Origin: Nitrosomonadales bacterium
GTDB lineage: Bacteria > Pseudomonadota > Gammaproteobacteria > Burkholderiales > Nitrosomonadaceae
Direction: 5' to 3'
NCBI GenBank assembly: GCA_009886095.1
Contig: VFJL01000006.1
Location: 1 to 62,378 of the forward strand
DNA: 62,378 nt
Made by a program: the position numbers and the translations under genes. Below, piece after piece: positions 33,715 through 46,062 of this stretch. Within the stretch, counting starts at the first letter, position 1, and the number at the start of each line of letters is the position of its first letter. The notes beneath the pieces were generated by a model that saw only the letters and a program-made list of their open reading frames with translations, was not told where the DNA came from and did not search any database.

Positions 33715-34053
33715 CTATTCACCGAAAGCATTCTTAATCCATTCCAGTTCCTGACCATTGCTGCCAGACAGTAACACGGCATCAAAGCGGCATGGTGGCA
33801 TGGACTTTAATCTGGCGAGATAGTGCCGTGCCGTACGCAGCAGTTTTGTCTGCTTGGATAATGTAATACTAGCGGCGGCGCCACCAAAAATTTGACTTGT
33901 GCGCATTCTTACTTCAACAAACACCAATGTCATGCCGTCACGCATGATAAGGTCGATCTCGCCAAAGCGACAGCAGTAGTTTTTTTCCAGCAGAACAAGG
34001 TGCTGCCGCTGCAGAAATTCTGAGGCATACTGCTCTGCTTCGTCACCCTTCAT
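33715..34053 (-). CDS. YraN family endonuclease-like protein (UPF0102)
   Basis: A 112-residue protein with the YraN phrases GDEAEQYASEFLQRQHLVLL, NYCCRFGEIDLIMRDGMTLV and FVEVRMR. The GEID...EVR residues form the nuclease-like core of the fold. The biological role is not established. It is divergent from rsmI, the common genomic partner of yraN. Confidence 0.9.
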   Translation of the reverse strand: MKGDEAEQYASEFLQRQHLVLLEKNYCCRFGEIDLIMRDGMTLVFVEVRMRTSQIFGGAAASITLSKQTKLLRTARHYLARLKSMPPCRFDAVLLSGSNGQELEWIKNAFGE

Positions 34054-34229
34054 CTTTGCGTACCTTCATATTCATAGCTTATGGTGTGATTCGGTATTGC
34101 GCTATCCGCTGCATAGCTATTCACATCGATCAGTTTCGTGGTTAAGTGGAAAATAGCTGCAGGCTACCGTATAGTACAGTGATTAATACTAGACAGTAGA
34201 GTCGGAACGAAACGTTATAGTACGAAGCT

Positions 34230-35087
34230 ATGCTACCAAAGAGTACATTATATGTGGTTGCCACCCCGATAGGTAATCTGCGCGACATCAGTCTGCGGGC
34301 ATTGGACGTACTCGCAGCGGTAGATGTGATCGCTGCCGAGGATACACGCACCACCGCGCATTTGCTAACGCATCACTCTATAGCCGGGAAGATGATAGCC
34401 CTGCATCAGCACAATGAACGCGCTGCTGCGGAGAAGGTTTTAGCCTTACTCGAAAAGGGAAAGTCTGTCGCTCTTGTCACTGATGCGGGTACACCAGGAA
34501 TCTCTGATCCGGGAGCAATTTTGGTTAACCTCGCACATGAACATGGCTACAGAGTGACGCCGATACCCGGCGCAAACGCCGCCCTGTGCGCGCTGTCGGC
34601 AGGAGGAATCACCGAGCCGCATTTTCTGTTTTATGGATTTCTTCCACCCAAGACCGGAGCACGCAAACGCACATTGGAAGGATTAAAGCTACAACCTTAT
34701 ACTCTGGTATTTTACGAGGCGCCCCATCGCATTCTTGGATGTGTGATGGATTTGGTTACGGTGCTGGGAGCACATCGCCAGCTTACTCTTGCCAGAGAGC
34801 TGACCAAATTGTTCGAAACTATCCATGTCTGTGCTTTGGGTGATGCCCTTACATGGTTGCAAGCCGATGCCAACCAGCAAAAAGGTGAATTTGTACTGTT
34901 ATTATCCGGCGCAGAAACTCAGAATAAGTCTGGAGTCAGTGATCAAACTCGGCACACGCTGGAGTTGTTGTTGGAGAGCTTGCCGTTGAAACAGGCAGTA
35001 AGGCTGGCAGCAGAAATCACCGGCGAAAGCAGAAAGATACTGTATGCACTAGCATTGTCGCTTAAGGTGGGGAGTCTAGCGCAGTAA
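34230..35087 (+). CDS. rsmI: 16S rRNA (cytidine1402-2'-O)-methyltransferase
   Basis: RsmI methylates the ribose of C1402 in the ribosomal P site. The 285-residue protein starts LYVVATPIGNLRDISLRALD, the family signature, with AAEDTRTTAHLLTH near 36, ALVTDAGTPGISDPG near 82, and VTPIPGANAALCALSAGG near 108. The tetrapyrrole-methylase fold is complete to the C-terminus. Divergent from yraN with 176 bases between them. Confidence 0.95.
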   Translation: MLPKSTLYVVATPIGNLRDISLRALDVLAAVDVIAAEDTRTTAHLLTHHSIAGKMIALHQHNERAAAEKVLALLEKGKSVALVTDAGTPGISDPGAILVNLAHEHGYRVTPIPGANAALCALSAGGITEPHFLFYGFLPPKTGARKRTLEGLKLQPYTLVFYEAPHRILGCVMDLVTVLGAHRQLTLARELTKLFETIHVCALGDALTWLQADANQQKGEFVLLLSGAETQNKSGVSDQTRHTLELLLESLPLKQAVRLAAEITGESRKILYALALSLKVGSLAQ

Positions 35088-35316
35088 AATCATGCCGCGA
35101 ACGCACTCATTCCAATCTAAACTGGAATTCATGGTAACGTTAGGCAACAGTTCATAATCAACAAGATAAGATTGCTTCCAAGCTCAAGTCTAATAAGTCG
35201 CTAGCGTGAGAATGCAGGTAGCGATTATAATTGCCGTGTCGCATGATACACAGTGTATTGGTTCTTGCGAACGTGGGCAGTCCCCACCGACAGCTAAATT
35301 TTTTGGAGATTAATTT

Positions 35317-35556
35317 ATGAAAACACCTGCTATTTTTTACCATGCTGGTTGTCCTGTATGTGTTGAAGCCGAGCACCAGATTGCTGATGCTCTGGATCCC
35401 GCCCGCTATGAAGTGGAACTCGTTCATCTTGGCGAGCAACCGGCACGGATAGCTGCCGCCGAAGCGGCTGGTGTCAAATCGGTACCAGCACTTGTAATTA
35501 ATGGAGAAGCTTTCCATATTAACTTTGGCGCTCCGATGTCTGCGCTGAAAGGCTAA
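35317..35556 (+). CDS. Small thioredoxin-like protein with CPVC motif
   Basis: A 79-residue protein with IFYHAGCPVCVEAEHQIADA near the N-terminus (CxxC, CPVC) and the cis-proline loop VKSVPALVING near residue 55. It resembles minimal thioredoxin/glutaredoxin-like proteins. No signal peptide, so it should be cytosolic. Ribosome site TTGGAGA. Partner unknown. A hairpin follows at 35565-35590. Confidence 0.78.
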   Translation: MKTPAIFYHAGCPVCVEAEHQIADALDPARYEVELVHLGEQPARIAAAEAAGVKSVPALVINGEAFHINFGAPMSALKG

Positions 35557-35564
35557 TTGCAAAA

Positions 35565-35590
35565 ATGGCGGGCGTGGGTATGCCCGCCAT
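35565..35590 (+). terminator. Hairpin after the thioredoxin-like gene
   Basis: ATGGCGGGC pairs perfectly with GCCCGCCAT around an eight-base loop, nine bases after the stop codon. The downstream run is weak (CTCTG), so it is a likely but not ideal terminator. Confidence 0.6.
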
Positions 35591-35916
35591 CTCTGAAAAA
35601 TTCCTTCCGTATCTCAATAACGATCAAGGGCGTAATAGTTTTTCTGAAAGCAGTAATCTAAAATTGAGTTGCTGTCAGTTAGAGCTGAAATTCCCCTGTT
35701 CATCCATACTGCGGTCATGTTAAACCCTTGAGGGCAGGCGGAGGTGGTCGCTCTTTTAAATTGTTTCGGTTGATCTCGTGACAGTAGTACAAATAAATTC
35801 TGGCATGGTTGTTTAGTATCACCGCCGGAATCGGTTTCGCTGGGTGGTGGTATTTTCACAGGGGAACGTCTTTGCCGAATCATATGGAGTTTTAAAGAAC
35901 TTATCTCTGGTTCGTA
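35591..35916. other. Intergenic stretch with no supported gene
   Basis: A minus-strand frame at 35614-35883 could encode 89 residues (MIRQRRSPVKIPPPSETD...). It has no good ribosome site and no recognised domain, and its composition is not clearly coding. It lies directly downstream of the UbiB-like gene on the same strand. Confidence 0.4.
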
Positions 35917-37662
35917 TTACGGTTTGCTCTCCCGGTCTGCCTGGTTGCTACGCCGAATTGAACGCACTAACCATATTCCACCGATTGTCGCGCAGAAGGA
36001 GCCAAGTACTCCAAAAAAAGGTAGTCCCAACAAAGTGGGGCCACCAGCTATAGTCATGACGATGGAGGAGCCGACAATGAGCGCAGCGATAATGAGACCA
36101 CCAGCAAGCCGGTTGACAGCACCATCGAGTTGGTCCCCGACGTGTTTTAGGTGCGTGACGTTAATGTGAACATCCAGTTTGCCGCGTCGGGCAGCACGCA
36201 GCAGTCGGGAGAGATCATGCGGCAAGTCAGCGATGATGCCAATCATTTCGCTGGTTGCCCGCCAGCCGCGTTTAATAAGCGCCGATGGAGTGTAGCGAGC
36301 GGCCATCTCGTCACGCAGCAGAGGCAACGCTTCACTGGCCATGTCAAAGTCGGGTTCAAGCTCACATCCCATGCCTTCGAGCGTAATGAATGCCTTGACG
36401 AGTAACGCCAAATCGGGCGGAAGGACAAGCCGGTGCTCGCGCAAGTTAGCCACGATTTCCGAGAACATGGTGCCAAATCTGAGTTGTTTCAACGGTACGC
36501 CTTGGTATTGCTCGACGAAGGTCTGGATTGCCAGTATCAGACCGCTTTCATCCGCCATGCCGTCGCTCGTCCAGTCGAGCAGTACGTCGACGACACGCGT
36601 GGGATCATGCTGCACCAGTCCCAGCAAAAGATGGACTAGCTGGTCTCGGCGTTCTTGAGTAAGTCGCCCGACCATGCCAAAGTCAATGAAAGCAATGCGG
36701 TTGCCAGGCAAATAGAACACGTTGCCGGGATGCGGATCGGCGTGAAACAAACCATCCTCGATGACCATCTTCATTACTGCGCGCGCGCCGCGGTGGGCAA
36801 GTATCTTGCGGTTAAGACCGGCAAGATCGACAGCGCCAAGGTCGCGCCCGGGGATGCCATCGATGTATTCCTGCACACATACCCGCTCTCCCGTCCATTG
36901 CCAGTAGACACGAGGGATAACGATGAGCGCAGGTGCGGTATCGCCAACAGGTAGATTATGAGAGGAGTCCGGGTCAGAATACCCCACAAAATTTGCCGCA
37001 ATGTGTTCGGCATTGCGGCATTCGGCGGTGAAATCGAGCTCGTGCCGCAGTGATTGGGAAAACTGCCGCACCACTTCCTGCGGGCGGAAATAGTGCAGCT
37101 CCGGGCTTTCCGTCTCGGCCCATTCTGCCAACCTCGATAGCCAGCGCAGATCGGACTCAATGATCGGCAAGATACCGGGCCGACGCACCTTGACCACCAC
37201 CTCGCTACCGTCTTTGAGACGGGCGCGGTGTACCTGGGCGATGGATGCAGCTGCCAGAGGTTGTGGATCGAACCAGGCGAATATCTCCTCGGGCGCAGCA
37301 CCCAGGTCTTCGGTGAGCTGCTGAAGTATCGCGGGATAGGGAACAGCGGGCACACTGTCCTCCAACTTGCTGAACTCGACGATCCACTCGGGTGCAAAGA
37401 GGTCTACGCGAGTAGCGAGAATCTGGCCGAGCTTGACGAAAGTCGGCCCCAGTTCCTCCAGTGCTTGCCGTACCCGGGCATGGGGTTCAAGGTGGGCCAT
37501 TTCCTCTGCTGCATGCCAGTGTAATACTCGACCAGCCCGCTCCAACGCACTGGCAAGTCCCATCCGGCGCACCATATTGCCGAAACCGTGGCGAATCAGG
37601 ATCGAGGCGATCTCGTGCAGACGACCAAGGTCACGCGCCGCCATCAGAGCTTGCCAGAGCAT
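35917..37662 (-). CDS. UbiB/AarF/ABC1-family atypical kinase
   Basis: A 581-residue protein-kinase-like membrane protein needed in ubiquinone synthesis or lipid/quinone handling. Family marks: [20 protein letters not shown] (KxGQ) near residue 71, [14 protein letters not shown] (Ala-rich loop) near 134, [22 protein letters not shown] near 307 and [12 protein letters not shown] near 323. Two membrane helices are at the C-terminus (about 515-565). Its ATG overlaps the stop of the upstream gene (TGATG). It belongs to the ABC1 branch often seen outside the ubiE operon, so the name ubiB is not certain. Confidence 0.88.
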   Translation of the reverse strand: MLWQALMAARDLGRLHEIASILIRHGFGNMVRRMGLASALERAGRVLHWHAAEEMAHLEPHARVRQALEELGPTFVKLGQILATRVDLFAPEWIVEFSKLEDSVPAVPYPAILQQLTEDLGAAPEEIFAWFDPQPLAAASIAQVHRARLKDGSEVVVKVRRPGILPIIESDLRWLSRLAEWAETESPELHYFRPQEVVRQFSQSLRHELDFTAECRNAEHIAANFVGYSDPDSSHNLPVGDTAPALIVIPRVYWQWTGERVCVQEYIDGIPGRDLGAVDLAGLNRKILAHRGARAVMKMVIEDGLFHADPHPGNVFYLPGNRIAFIDFGMVGRLTQERRDQLVHLLLGLVQHDPTRVVDVLLDWTSDGMADESGLILAIQTFVEQYQGVPLKQLRFGTMFSEIVANLREHRLVLPPDLALLVKAFITLEGMGCELEPDFDMASEALPLLRDEMAARYTPSALIKRGWRATSEMIGIIADLPHDLSRLLRAARRGKLDVHINVTHLKHVGDQLDGAVNRLAGGLIIAALIVGSSIVMTIAGGPTLLGLPFFGVLGSFCATIGGIWLVRSIRRSNQADRESKP

Positions 37663-38357
37663 CAGTCGTCCTTGGCTTTGCTGCTGGATTTAACCCGTTC
37701 TGTCAGGCCGCTGAGTACGCCAGCGGCGATTTTGCGCAACAGATCGGCAGTGGCATGAGTTAGTTGCACACCCGCATCCAGTTGGGCGTGACCGGCCACT
37801 GTCATCTGTTGGGTAAAAGTCGTCAGGGTATCTTTCAATTGGGTACCAACGGCAGTGCCGTTGTGTTTCGCATGCGAGACCAGATCGTGCAGCGTGTCTG
37901 CCACCAGTCCCTTGGCGGCTGAAGCCGAGACTTGGAGCGTATCCAGAAATAGGGCTTCCAGGCTTTCCAAGTCGGCGCGCGCATGCGAGAGTTCCTCATG
38001 GGAGAACTTCTGCGCCCGGCCTGCTGCCTCCTCCAGTGCCAGCTTTGACGCTTCAGCAAGTTGTGCCAGTGCAGCATCGAGTCCAGCGACAGCATTGGTT
38101 ATCTGGGTCTGTGCTGTATGTGCTTGGGCAGTCGCTTGCTGCAACGGTTGCTGTACCCCTTCACGCATACCTTGCATTACTGCAGTAATAATACGGCGCA
38201 AAGACTCAAGATCATGTTGTGTGCTCAGCGCCGTGAGCGTCAGGCGTCGCACCGTCTCCTGAACGTTATCGCCTTGTGCAACGGCACTGCGCACCTCGGC
38301 TTCAAGTTTGGTTATATCGTTGCTGTTGCTAACATTGTTGCCAGTTTCATTCTGCAT
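37662..38357 (-). CDS. DUF6781-like coiled-coil protein (phasin-like)
   Basis: A 231-residue Ala-, Gln- and Thr-rich protein predicted to be almost all amphipathic helix, with heptad-like repeats over about residues 20-210 (TALSTQHDLESLRRIITAVM, AGLDAALAQLAEASKLALEE). This resembles DUF6781 or phasin-like proteins. The start at 38357 has a perfect ribosome site AGGAGG eight bases away; a longer reading to 38396 lacks one. Translationally coupled to the UbiB-like gene, suggesting a shared task. Specific function unknown. Confidence 0.7.
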   Translation of the reverse strand: MQNETGNNVSNSNDITKLEAEVRSAVAQGDNVQETVRRLTLTALSTQHDLESLRRIITAVMQGMREGVQQPLQQATAQAHTAQTQITNAVAGLDAALAQLAEASKLALEEAAGRAQKFSHEELSHARADLESLEALFLDTLQVSASAAKGLVADTLHDLVSHAKHNGTAVGTQLKDTLTTFTQQMTVAGHAQLDAGVQLTHATADLLRKIAAGVLSGLTERVKSSSKAKDD

Positions 38358-38399
38358 GATGAAAGACCTCCTGAAGTAGTGAGACAAGTGATACATAAT

Positions 38400-39725
<1,326 letters not shown>

Positions 39726-39766
39726 TTACGTGCGTTGTGCCCGCAGCTTGGCAGGCACAGGAAGTT

Positions 39767-41080
39767 TTATATTTTTTTCTTCGCTTGTTCGTCCAACTCG
39801 CGCAGATGCGCCAGTTTTTCCGAGATTTTTCCTTCTAGTCCGCGTGTCGTCGGGCGATAAAAACTTATCTCAGGCATCCTGTCAGGAAGATAGTTCTCTC
39901 CAGCAGCATAGGCTTCCGGATCATCATGGACATAGCGATACTCGCGCCCGAAACCCAGTTCCTTCATCAGCTTGGTGGGTGCGTTGCGTAAATGCTCCGG
40001 CACACGGCGTGACTTGTCACTGGTAATAAAAGAGCGAGTTTTATTATACGCCACGTAGGCGGCGTTGCTCTTGGGTGCACAGGCCAAGTATAGTGTCGCC
40101 TGCGCTAATGCCAGCTCACCCTCCGGGCTACCCAGGCGCTCGTAAGTTTCGCAGGCATCCAGTGCCATCTGCAGTGCGCGTGGATCAGCCAAGGCAACAT
40201 CCTCCACTGCTATGCGAATCAATCGTCGGCCGATATAGAGCGGATCGGCACCACTGTCCAGCATGCGGCACATCCAATAAAGCGCGGCGTCCGGACTGGA
40301 GCCGCGTACCGATTTATGCAGCGCCGAGATCTGATCATAGAATTCATCCCCACTCTTGTCGAAACGACGCACATTGCTGGAAAGCGTATTACGCGCGTAA
40401 TCTACATCAATTTTTGAGATTCCCTCGACTTCCGCTGCAGTCTTTATCTGCTCCAACAAATTAAGTAAGCGCCGCGCATCACCATCAGCGTATCCTATCA
40501 ATAAACTTCTTGCAGCATCGGTGAAGTTCAGCCCCTGCAATGCGTGGTTTACCACCCGCTCAAATAAGGTAGCAAGCTCATTTTCTGATAGGGCAGTGAG
40601 CACGTAAACTTGGGCACGTGACAACAATGCGCTGTTGATTTCAAACGAAGGGTTCTCAGTGGTGGCGCCGATTAAAGTCACCAGCCCCTGCTCGACATAC
40701 GGTAGAAACGCATCCTGCTGTGACTTGTTGAAGCGGTGTACTTCATCCACAAACAGGATGGTGTGGCGCCCCGATTGCTGCAATACCATTTGTGCTCGCT
40801 CGATTGCATCGCGGATGTCCTTGACCCCAGACAGCACCGCTGACAGCGCAACGAATTCAGCGTCAAATGCCAGCGCCATGAGTCGCGCCAAAGTGGTTTT
40901 GCCGGTGCCAGGCGGTCCCCACAGAATCATTGAATGAAATTTTCCGGATTCAAATGCAAGACGCAATGGTTTGCCTGTCCCCAGCAGATGCGCTTGGCCG
41001 ATAACATCTTCCAGATTCTTGGGACGCAGCCGTTCTGCCAATGGTGCGGCCGGTTTATGTTTTTCAAACAGATCAGTCAC
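39767..41080 (-). CDS. rarA: Replication-associated recombination protein A
   Basis: RarA (MgsA) is an AAA+ ATPase acting at stalled replication forks. The 437-residue protein has [20 protein letters not shown] near 14, Walker [15 protein letters not shown] near 54, Walker [21 protein letters not shown] near 108 and the sensor [20 protein letters not shown] near 137. The C-terminal MgsA domain follows ([20 protein letters not shown]). It starts inside the end of lolA (8-base overlap). Confidence 0.96.
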   Translation of the reverse strand: MTDLFEKHKPAAPLAERLRPKNLEDVIGQAHLLGTGKPLRLAFESGKFHSMILWGPPGTGKTTLARLMALAFDAEFVALSAVLSGVKDIRDAIERAQMVLQQSGRHTILFVDEVHRFNKSQQDAFLPYVEQGLVTLIGATTENPSFEINSALLSRAQVYVLTALSENELATLFERVVNHALQGLNFTDAARSLLIGYADGDARRLLNLLEQIKTAAEVEGISKIDVDYARNTLSSNVRRFDKSGDEFYDQISALHKSVRGSSPDAALYWMCRMLDSGADPLYIGRRLIRIAVEDVALADPRALQMALDACETYERLGSPEGELALAQATLYLACAPKSNAAYVAYNKTRSFITSDKSRRVPEHLRNAPTKLMKELGFGREYRYVHDDPEAYAAGENYLPDRMPEISFYRPTTRGLEGKISEKLAHLRELDEQAKKKI

Positions 41081-41696
41081 TGATCACGTCCGCATTTTCA
41101 GGCGGAGTAAATTTGAACAACCCGGGTGCGAGCTTGGGATTTTTCTCCAGTCTGGAAAATATAAGCACCGTAGTCTGACCAAAATTGTCGCGCAACTCCA
41201 TTGCTGTCAGTGCCCCTTCCGGGGTAAATCCCAAGCGCACCAGTTCAAATGTGCCTTCCTTGGTCTTGGGTCTGGCTTCCAGCCATTCCAGGTTTCCCTG
41301 CAGACCGATTTCGCCAAGATTAAAATTGGACTCGATGGCGCTGCTGCCAGCAAGCAACGCAACCGGACTGCTACCGATGGCAAGATCAAGCTTGCGTACC
41401 GTGACTTGGTTAAGATCGCGATCATAGAACCATACCTTGGCACCATCACCGACGATCAGTTGTTCATAAGGTTCTTCGTACGTCCATCGAAACTTGTCAG
41501 GGCGCTCGAATTGCATGGTGCCGCTTGCTTTCTGCACTACACGCATATCTTTGTCGAGTAAGGTTTGAGAAAACATCGCACGAACGGTGCGTGTGCCGTG
41601 AATGAAGGTCTTGAGGCTATCTATGGCAGCAGGCTGTGCTATAGAGGGAAGCAAGCAGAACAGCAGGAAAAGATGAAAACGGCTTAGAAGATGCAT
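41073..41696 (-). CDS. lolA: Periplasmic lipoprotein carrier LolA
   Basis: LolA carries lipoproteins from LolCDE to LolB. The ATG at 41696 gives a 207-residue protein with a signal peptide ([20 protein letters not shown]). The family body follows: [60 protein letters not shown] and [14 protein letters not shown] longer reading to 41744 would add a charged leader ahead of the signal and is rejected. FtsK, the usual upstream neighbour, is absent; an IS630 remnant lies there instead. Confidence 0.94.
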   Translation of the reverse strand: MHLLSRFHLFLLFCLLPSIAQPAAIDSLKTFIHGTRTVRAMFSQTLLDKDMRVVQKASGTMQFERPDKFRWTYEEPYEQLIVGDGAKVWFYDRDLNQVTVRKLDLAIGSSPVALLAGSSAIESNFNLGEIGLQGNLEWLEARPKTKEGTFELVRLGFTPEGALTAMELRDNFGQTTVLIFSRLEKNPKLAPGLFKFTPPENADVISD

Positions 41697-41726
41697 AATA
41701 TTTTTTGATGAAAATCTATAAAGTAT

Positions 41727-42218
41727 TTGGCTACGGGTGACCAAAATTGGTCACTTTTAAGTGACGTGTACCTATCAAAATCATTTGGCCGAATGCAATT
41801 TGCCCAGCTATGGGGCGCTGTCGGTGACTCGAAATGTAGCTGGGGCCAATTCTACCGATTTCTGCGTTCAATAGGAGAACAGAAAGTGACCTACCTGGAT
41901 GAATTATTTGTGGAATTATTGAAGAAAATGCTGTGTGGCTGCAAGAAAATATTCAACTTGGTGGTTGACGGCATGTCGGCACATAAGAAGGCGGTGGTCA
42001 AAACCTATGTGGCGAAGACGGATGGAGAAATCACGCGCCATTTTCTTCTCGGCTATGCTCTCAATCTGAGTCCGGACAGGTGGCATGACTTCATGCCAGA
42101 CACAGGGGGTGTGACTAAATCATCCCTTAAAAAGGGCGAAAAGTCACAGGAACGCACGGATCAGCAGTTGCAAGCAGTCGGTAACAACCCAGAGCTTGAA
42201 TACTCGTTCTTTAAATAG
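41727..42218 (+). pseudogene. IS630-family transposase remnant
   Basis: A 163-codon reading whose middle matches the DDE core of IS630 transposases: IFNLVVDGMSAHKKAVVKTY near residue 75, followed by HFLLGYALNLSPD near 105. These correspond to the second Asp (VDG.xaHK) and the PYSPxLNPxE region, where the final Glu is lost (SPDRW). The N-terminal DNA-binding half is missing and the C-terminus is scrambled, so it is inactive. It occupies the place between lolA and folE2 and may mark a rearrangement. Confidence 0.75.
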
Positions 42219-42408
42219 CCTTCTGTAGCCTATATTTGTGACTACTGATGATCAGTCTACCTATATCACTATGCCGCTCCTCAAGTCGATGAGGGAGTGG
42301 ATTGGCGCTGGCAAAAAGGGGGGTTATACCTTGGCAAGAATATCCCGAAATATGCGGCCATCACTCGATACAGGGCAGCCACTCACAGGACTCGTAGCTG
42401 CCTGAATC

Positions 42409-43212
42409 TTAATTCAGCATCTTGTCCCGTTCAATCAGCGCATAGGCTGAATGGTTGTGGATAGACTCAAAATTTTCAGACTCCACCACGTAGGCATCAA
42501 TACGTGAGTCCCTGTTCAGCGCTGCAGCTACGTCGCGCACCATGTCTTCGACAAATTTGGGGTTATCATAGGCTTTTTCAGTGACATATTTCTCGTCCGG
42601 GCGTTTCAGCAGTCCATAGAGTTCGCATGACGCATGCTCTTCCGCCATTCGTGCTACATCCTCGATCCAGACAAAACAGTTGGTACGTACAGAAATTGAT
42701 ATATGGGAACGCTGATTATGTGCGCCGTAGTCAGAAATTTTCTTGGAACACGGACACAGACTAGTTACCGGAACAACTACTTTCATAGTGAATTCGTAGT
42801 GCCCCTTCTTTATTTCCCCGATAAAAGTCACTTCATAGTCCAGCAGGCTTTTAACCCCGGAAACTGGGGCCGATTTGTTGATGAAGTAGGGAAAGGTTAT
42901 CTCAATGTGACCGGATTCCGACCCAAGCTTCTTTACCATGGCCCACAGAATGCTCTCGAATGATTCCACGGAAATTTCGCGCTCATGGCTGTTAAGTATC
43001 TCCACAAAACGCGACATGTGAGTACCTTTAAAGTCATGCGGCAGATCCACATACATGTTAAAAACGGCTACGGTATGCTGAACACCACCATCTTTATCAG
43101 CCACCTTCACAGGGTGGCGGATAGCTTTGATCCCGACTCTATCGATCGCTATATGCCGTGTGTCGGGGGTGCTTTGTACATCAGCAATAGGAAAGCCAAT
43201 CTGTTTATTCAT
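42409..43212 (-). CDS. folE2: GTP cyclohydrolase I type 2 (FolE2)
   Basis: FolE2 (GCYH-IB) converts GTP to 7,8-dihydroneopterin triphosphate for folate and queuosine precursors, and works with metals other than zinc. The 267-residue protein has [20 protein letters not shown] at the start, the metal-binding phrase [20 protein letters not shown] near residue 147 with a conserved Cys and His, and [20 protein letters not shown] near 191. It lies downstream of dxs on the same strand. Confidence 0.95.
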   Translation of the reverse strand: MNKQIGFPIADVQSTPDTRHIAIDRVGIKAIRHPVKVADKDGGVQHTVAVFNMYVDLPHDFKGTHMSRFVEILNSHEREISVESFESILWAMVKKLGSESGHIEITFPYFINKSAPVSGVKSLLDYEVTFIGEIKKGHYEFTMKVVVPVTSLCPCSKKISDYGAHNQRSHISISVRTNCFVWIEDVARMAEEHASCELYGLLKRPDEKYVTEKAYDNPKFVEDMVRDVAAALNRDSRIDAYVVESENFESIHNHSAYALIERDKMLN

Positions 43213-43278
43213 GATGTATACCCCCTACGAAGGAAGTGCTGGCATGTGTCAGTTCTAGTCCGGGAAAATAATTGAAAA

Positions 43279-45123
43279 TTACTCGGATAATTTCATCCGG
43301 ACAGATTTGATGATGCCGATCTTATCCAGCCCCCAATCCGCCAGCATCTGCGCAGGGTCACCCTGGTCGATAAAAACATCCGGCAGACCCAGTTGCAGCA
43401 CCGGGATGCTGATACCTTTACTTTCCAGAGACTCCACTACAGCACTGCCCGCTCCTCCCATGATAGTGTTTTCTTCAATCGTCACTAGCAGTTTGTAGTC
43501 TGCTGCCAGAGATTCGATCAGATCGTCGTCCAGCGGTTTGACAAAACGCATATTGACTACGGTGGCATTAAGCTCTTCTGCTGCTTCCAAGCTGGGTTTG
43601 AGCATGCTGCCGAAAGCCAGCAGTGCGACCTTTTCCCCCTTGCGGCGAATCTCGCCACGACCGAGCGGCAGTACTTGCATTTCTTTTTGTGCTACCACGC
43701 CGATCCCTATGCCACGCGGATAGCGGATCGCCGTCGGTGTATTCATCTGAAATGCGGTGTAGAGCATCTGACGGCACTCATTCTCGTCAGCAGGGGTCAT
43801 TACTGTGATATTGGGGATGCAACGTAAATAGGTCAAGTCAAAGCTGCCGGCATGAGTGGGACCATCTGCTCCCACTAGTCCGGCACGGTCAATGGCGAAC
43901 ACTACGGGCAAGTTCTGGATAGCAACATCGTGAATTAGCTGGTCGTAAGCTCGCTGCAAAAAGGTTGAGTAAATTGCTACTACTGGTTTCATCCCATCGC
44001 AGGCCAAGCCTGCGGCAAAAGTGACCGCATGCTGCTCGGCAATGCCGACATCGAAATAGCGATCGGGATACTCCTGGGAAAACCTCACCAGTCCAGAACC
44101 CTCCCGCATCGCCGGAGTGATTCCAACCAGACGTTGGTCCAATGCCGCCATGTCGCACAACCAGTCGCCAAAAATCTGGGTATAGGTAGGCTTGCCGGCA
44201 GCCTTGGAAATGATACCTGCGTCTGGATCAAACTTGGATACACCGTGATAGAGAATGGGATCCTCTTCAGCCGCCTGGTAGCCGGCACCTTTGCGTGTTA
44301 CGACATGCAGAAACTGGGGGCCATCAAGGTGTTTGATATTGTTAAGCGTAGTTACTAGCACGTCAAGATCGTGACCATCAATAGGGCCGATATAGTTGAA
44401 ACCAAATTCTTCAAATAAGGTGCTGGGTGTCACCATGCCCTTTACGTGTTCTTCAGCGCGTTTGGCCAGTTCCAGCACAGGTGGCACCACACCCAGCATT
44501 TTTTCGCCCGCGCGGCGCGCCGTCGCATAGAATTGTCCAGACATGAGTTTGGCGAGGTAATTGTTAAGTGCCCCTACTGGGCGTGATATTGACATATCAT
44601 TGTCGTTCAGTATCACTAGTAGGTTGGTGTTCATAGCGCCAGCATTGTTTAAAGCCTCGAATGCCATGCCTGCGCTCATGGCGCCGTCACCGATCACGGC
44701 CACCGCGCGCCGGTCTATTCCCTCCAGTTGCGCCGCCACTGCCATGCCAAGTGCAGCGCTAATGGAGGTGCTGGAATGTGCCGTACCAAAGGCATCATAT
44801 TCGCTCTCGTCCCGTCGTGGGAATCCTGCGACGCCGCCACGCATACGCAATTTATTCATACCTTCACGGCGACCGGTGAGAATTTTATGAGCATAAGTCT
44901 GGTGGCCGACATCCCACACCAACCTGTCATGTGGTGTATTGAACACGTAGTGCAATGCGATAGTCAATTCAACCGTACCAAGATTGGAGGAGAGATGTCC
45001 GCCAGTTTTCGCCACTGATTCAACCAGAAATTTGCGTAACTCATTGGCGAGCTGCGGCAGCGCTTTGCGTTCCAGAGCACGTAACTGAGAAGGGATATTT
45101 ATGGTATCAAGCAGTGGGTACAT
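43279..45123 (-). CDS. dxs: 1-deoxy-D-xylulose-5-phosphate synthase
   Basis: Dxs starts the MEP isoprenoid pathway by condensing pyruvate and glyceraldehyde 3-phosphate with thiamine diphosphate. The 614-residue protein has [20 protein letters not shown] near 43, the TPP motif [20 protein letters not shown] near 143 with downstream [23 protein letters not shown] near 360 and TAIRYPRG near 460. Upstream is ispA. With ispH in the same window it serves the hopanoid, quinone and heme A pathways. Confidence 0.97.
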   Translation of the reverse strand: MYPLLDTINIPSQLRALERKALPQLANELRKFLVESVAKTGGHLSSNLGTVELTIALHYVFNTPHDRLVWDVGHQTYAHKILTGRREGMNKLRMRGGVAGFPRRDESEYDAFGTAHSSTSISAALGMAVAAQLEGIDRRAVAVIGDGAMSAGMAFEALNNAGAMNTNLLVILNDNDMSISRPVGALNNYLAKLMSGQFYATARRAGEKMLGVVPPVLELAKRAEEHVKGMVTPSTLFEEFGFNYIGPIDGHDLDVLVTTLNNIKHLDGPQFLHVVTRKGAGYQAAEEDPILYHGVSKFDPDAGIISKAAGKPTYTQIFGDWLCDMAALDQRLVGITPAMREGSGLVRFSQEYPDRYFDVGIAEQHAVTFAAGLACDGMKPVVAIYSTFLQRAYDQLIHDVAIQNLPVVFAIDRAGLVGADGPTHAGSFDLTYLRCIPNITVMTPADENECRQMLYTAFQMNTPTAIRYPRGIGIGVVAQKEMQVLPLGRGEIRRKGEKVALLAFGSMLKPSLEAAEELNATVVNMRFVKPLDDDLIESLAADYKLLVTIEENTIMGGAGSAVVESLESKGISIPVLQLGLPDVFIDQGDPAQMLADWGLDKIGIIKSVRMKLSE

Positions 45124-45168
45124 TTGAATCCTGAAAATTAAAAATCGCTTACTATGGAAAACGCTACC

Positions 45169-46062
45169 TCAAAACTCCCGTTGAATGATGAAATCAGTTA
45201 CTTGTCGCAATCGCTTCGCTGCCGAGTCGAAACCCTCTAGCGCCTGATATGCATCACGCCTCAATTCCTCGGCCAGCTCACGTGCTCGGCTAACCCCCAG
45301 TATGGTTACATATGTTGGTTTATTATGTTCAGCATCTTTACCGGCAGTCTTACCTAAAATTGCGGTGGTTGCCTCAGCATCAAGCACGTCATCAACTACC
45401 TGGAATGCGAGGCCAATATGCTTGGCGAAATGATCGAGATTTTCCAGCTGCGCATCATTCAAACTGCTGCCACAGCGGGCGCCCAGCATTACTGCAGCAC
45501 GGATAAGAGCTCCAGTCTTATGGATATGCATAAACTCCAGTTCCGGTAGACTCAATATCTTGCCGACATTGGCAAGGTCAATCGCCTGTCCACCAGCCAT
45601 GCCGCGTGAACCCGCTGCTTGCGCCAGTTGTTTGATCATTTCCAGCTGAACCTGCGCGGTATCTGCCAGACGGTATTCGGTTAGCAATTGAAAAGCCAGG
45701 CTCTGCAAGCTATCGCCTACCAGCAACGCAGTGGGTTCATCGTATTCCACATGACATGTGGGCTTGCCCCGTCGCAGCACGTCGTCGTCCATGCAGGGCA
45801 GGTCATCATGCACCAGCGAGTAAGCATGAATCAACTCTACAGCAGCAGCAGCAATAGTTACGCGACCTTCATTGGCTTCACTCAATTCCCCTGCAGCAAA
45901 GGCAAGCAGCGGGCGCACGCGCTTTCCTCCGCCTAGAACGGCATAACGCATAGCCTTATGCAGACGTTCGGGGGCAACATTCGCGGCGGGAAGCAGAGTC
46001 TGCAAGGAAGTTTCTATGCATACTTGACGGCTTTTTGCCCAGTTCTGGAAATCAGTGATCAT
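45169..46062 (-). CDS. ispA: (2E,6E)-farnesyl diphosphate synthase
   Basis: IspA makes farnesyl diphosphate, the precursor of squalene, quinone tails and heme o/a. The 297-residue protein has the first Asp-rich motif LVHDDLPCMDDDVLRRG near 82, GGGKRVRPLL near 44, and the second Asp-rich motif FQVVDDVLD near 224. The ATG at 46062 lies within the end of xseB (11-base overlap). A longer reading to 46230 runs through xseB in another frame and is rejected. Confidence 0.95.
   Translation of the reverse strand: MITDFQNWAKSRQVCIETSLQTLLPAANVAPERLHKAMRYAVLGGGKRVRPLLAFAAGELSEANEGRVTIAAAAVELIHAYSLVHDDLPCMDDDVLRRGKPTCHVEYDEPTALLVGDSLQSLAFQLLTEYRLADTAQVQLEMIKQLAQAAGSRGMAGGQAIDLANVGKILSLPELEFMHIHKTGALIRAAVMLGARCGSSLNDAQLENLDHFAKHIGLAFQVVDDVLDAEATTAILGKTAGKDAEHNKPTYVTILGVSRARELAEELRRDAYQALEGFDSAAKRLRQVTDFIIQREF

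Noticed and set aside
35614-35883. 89-codon minus-strand frame after the UbiB-like gene
   Set aside because: No ribosome site, no domain and no clear coding bias; kept only as a note on the intergenic stretch.
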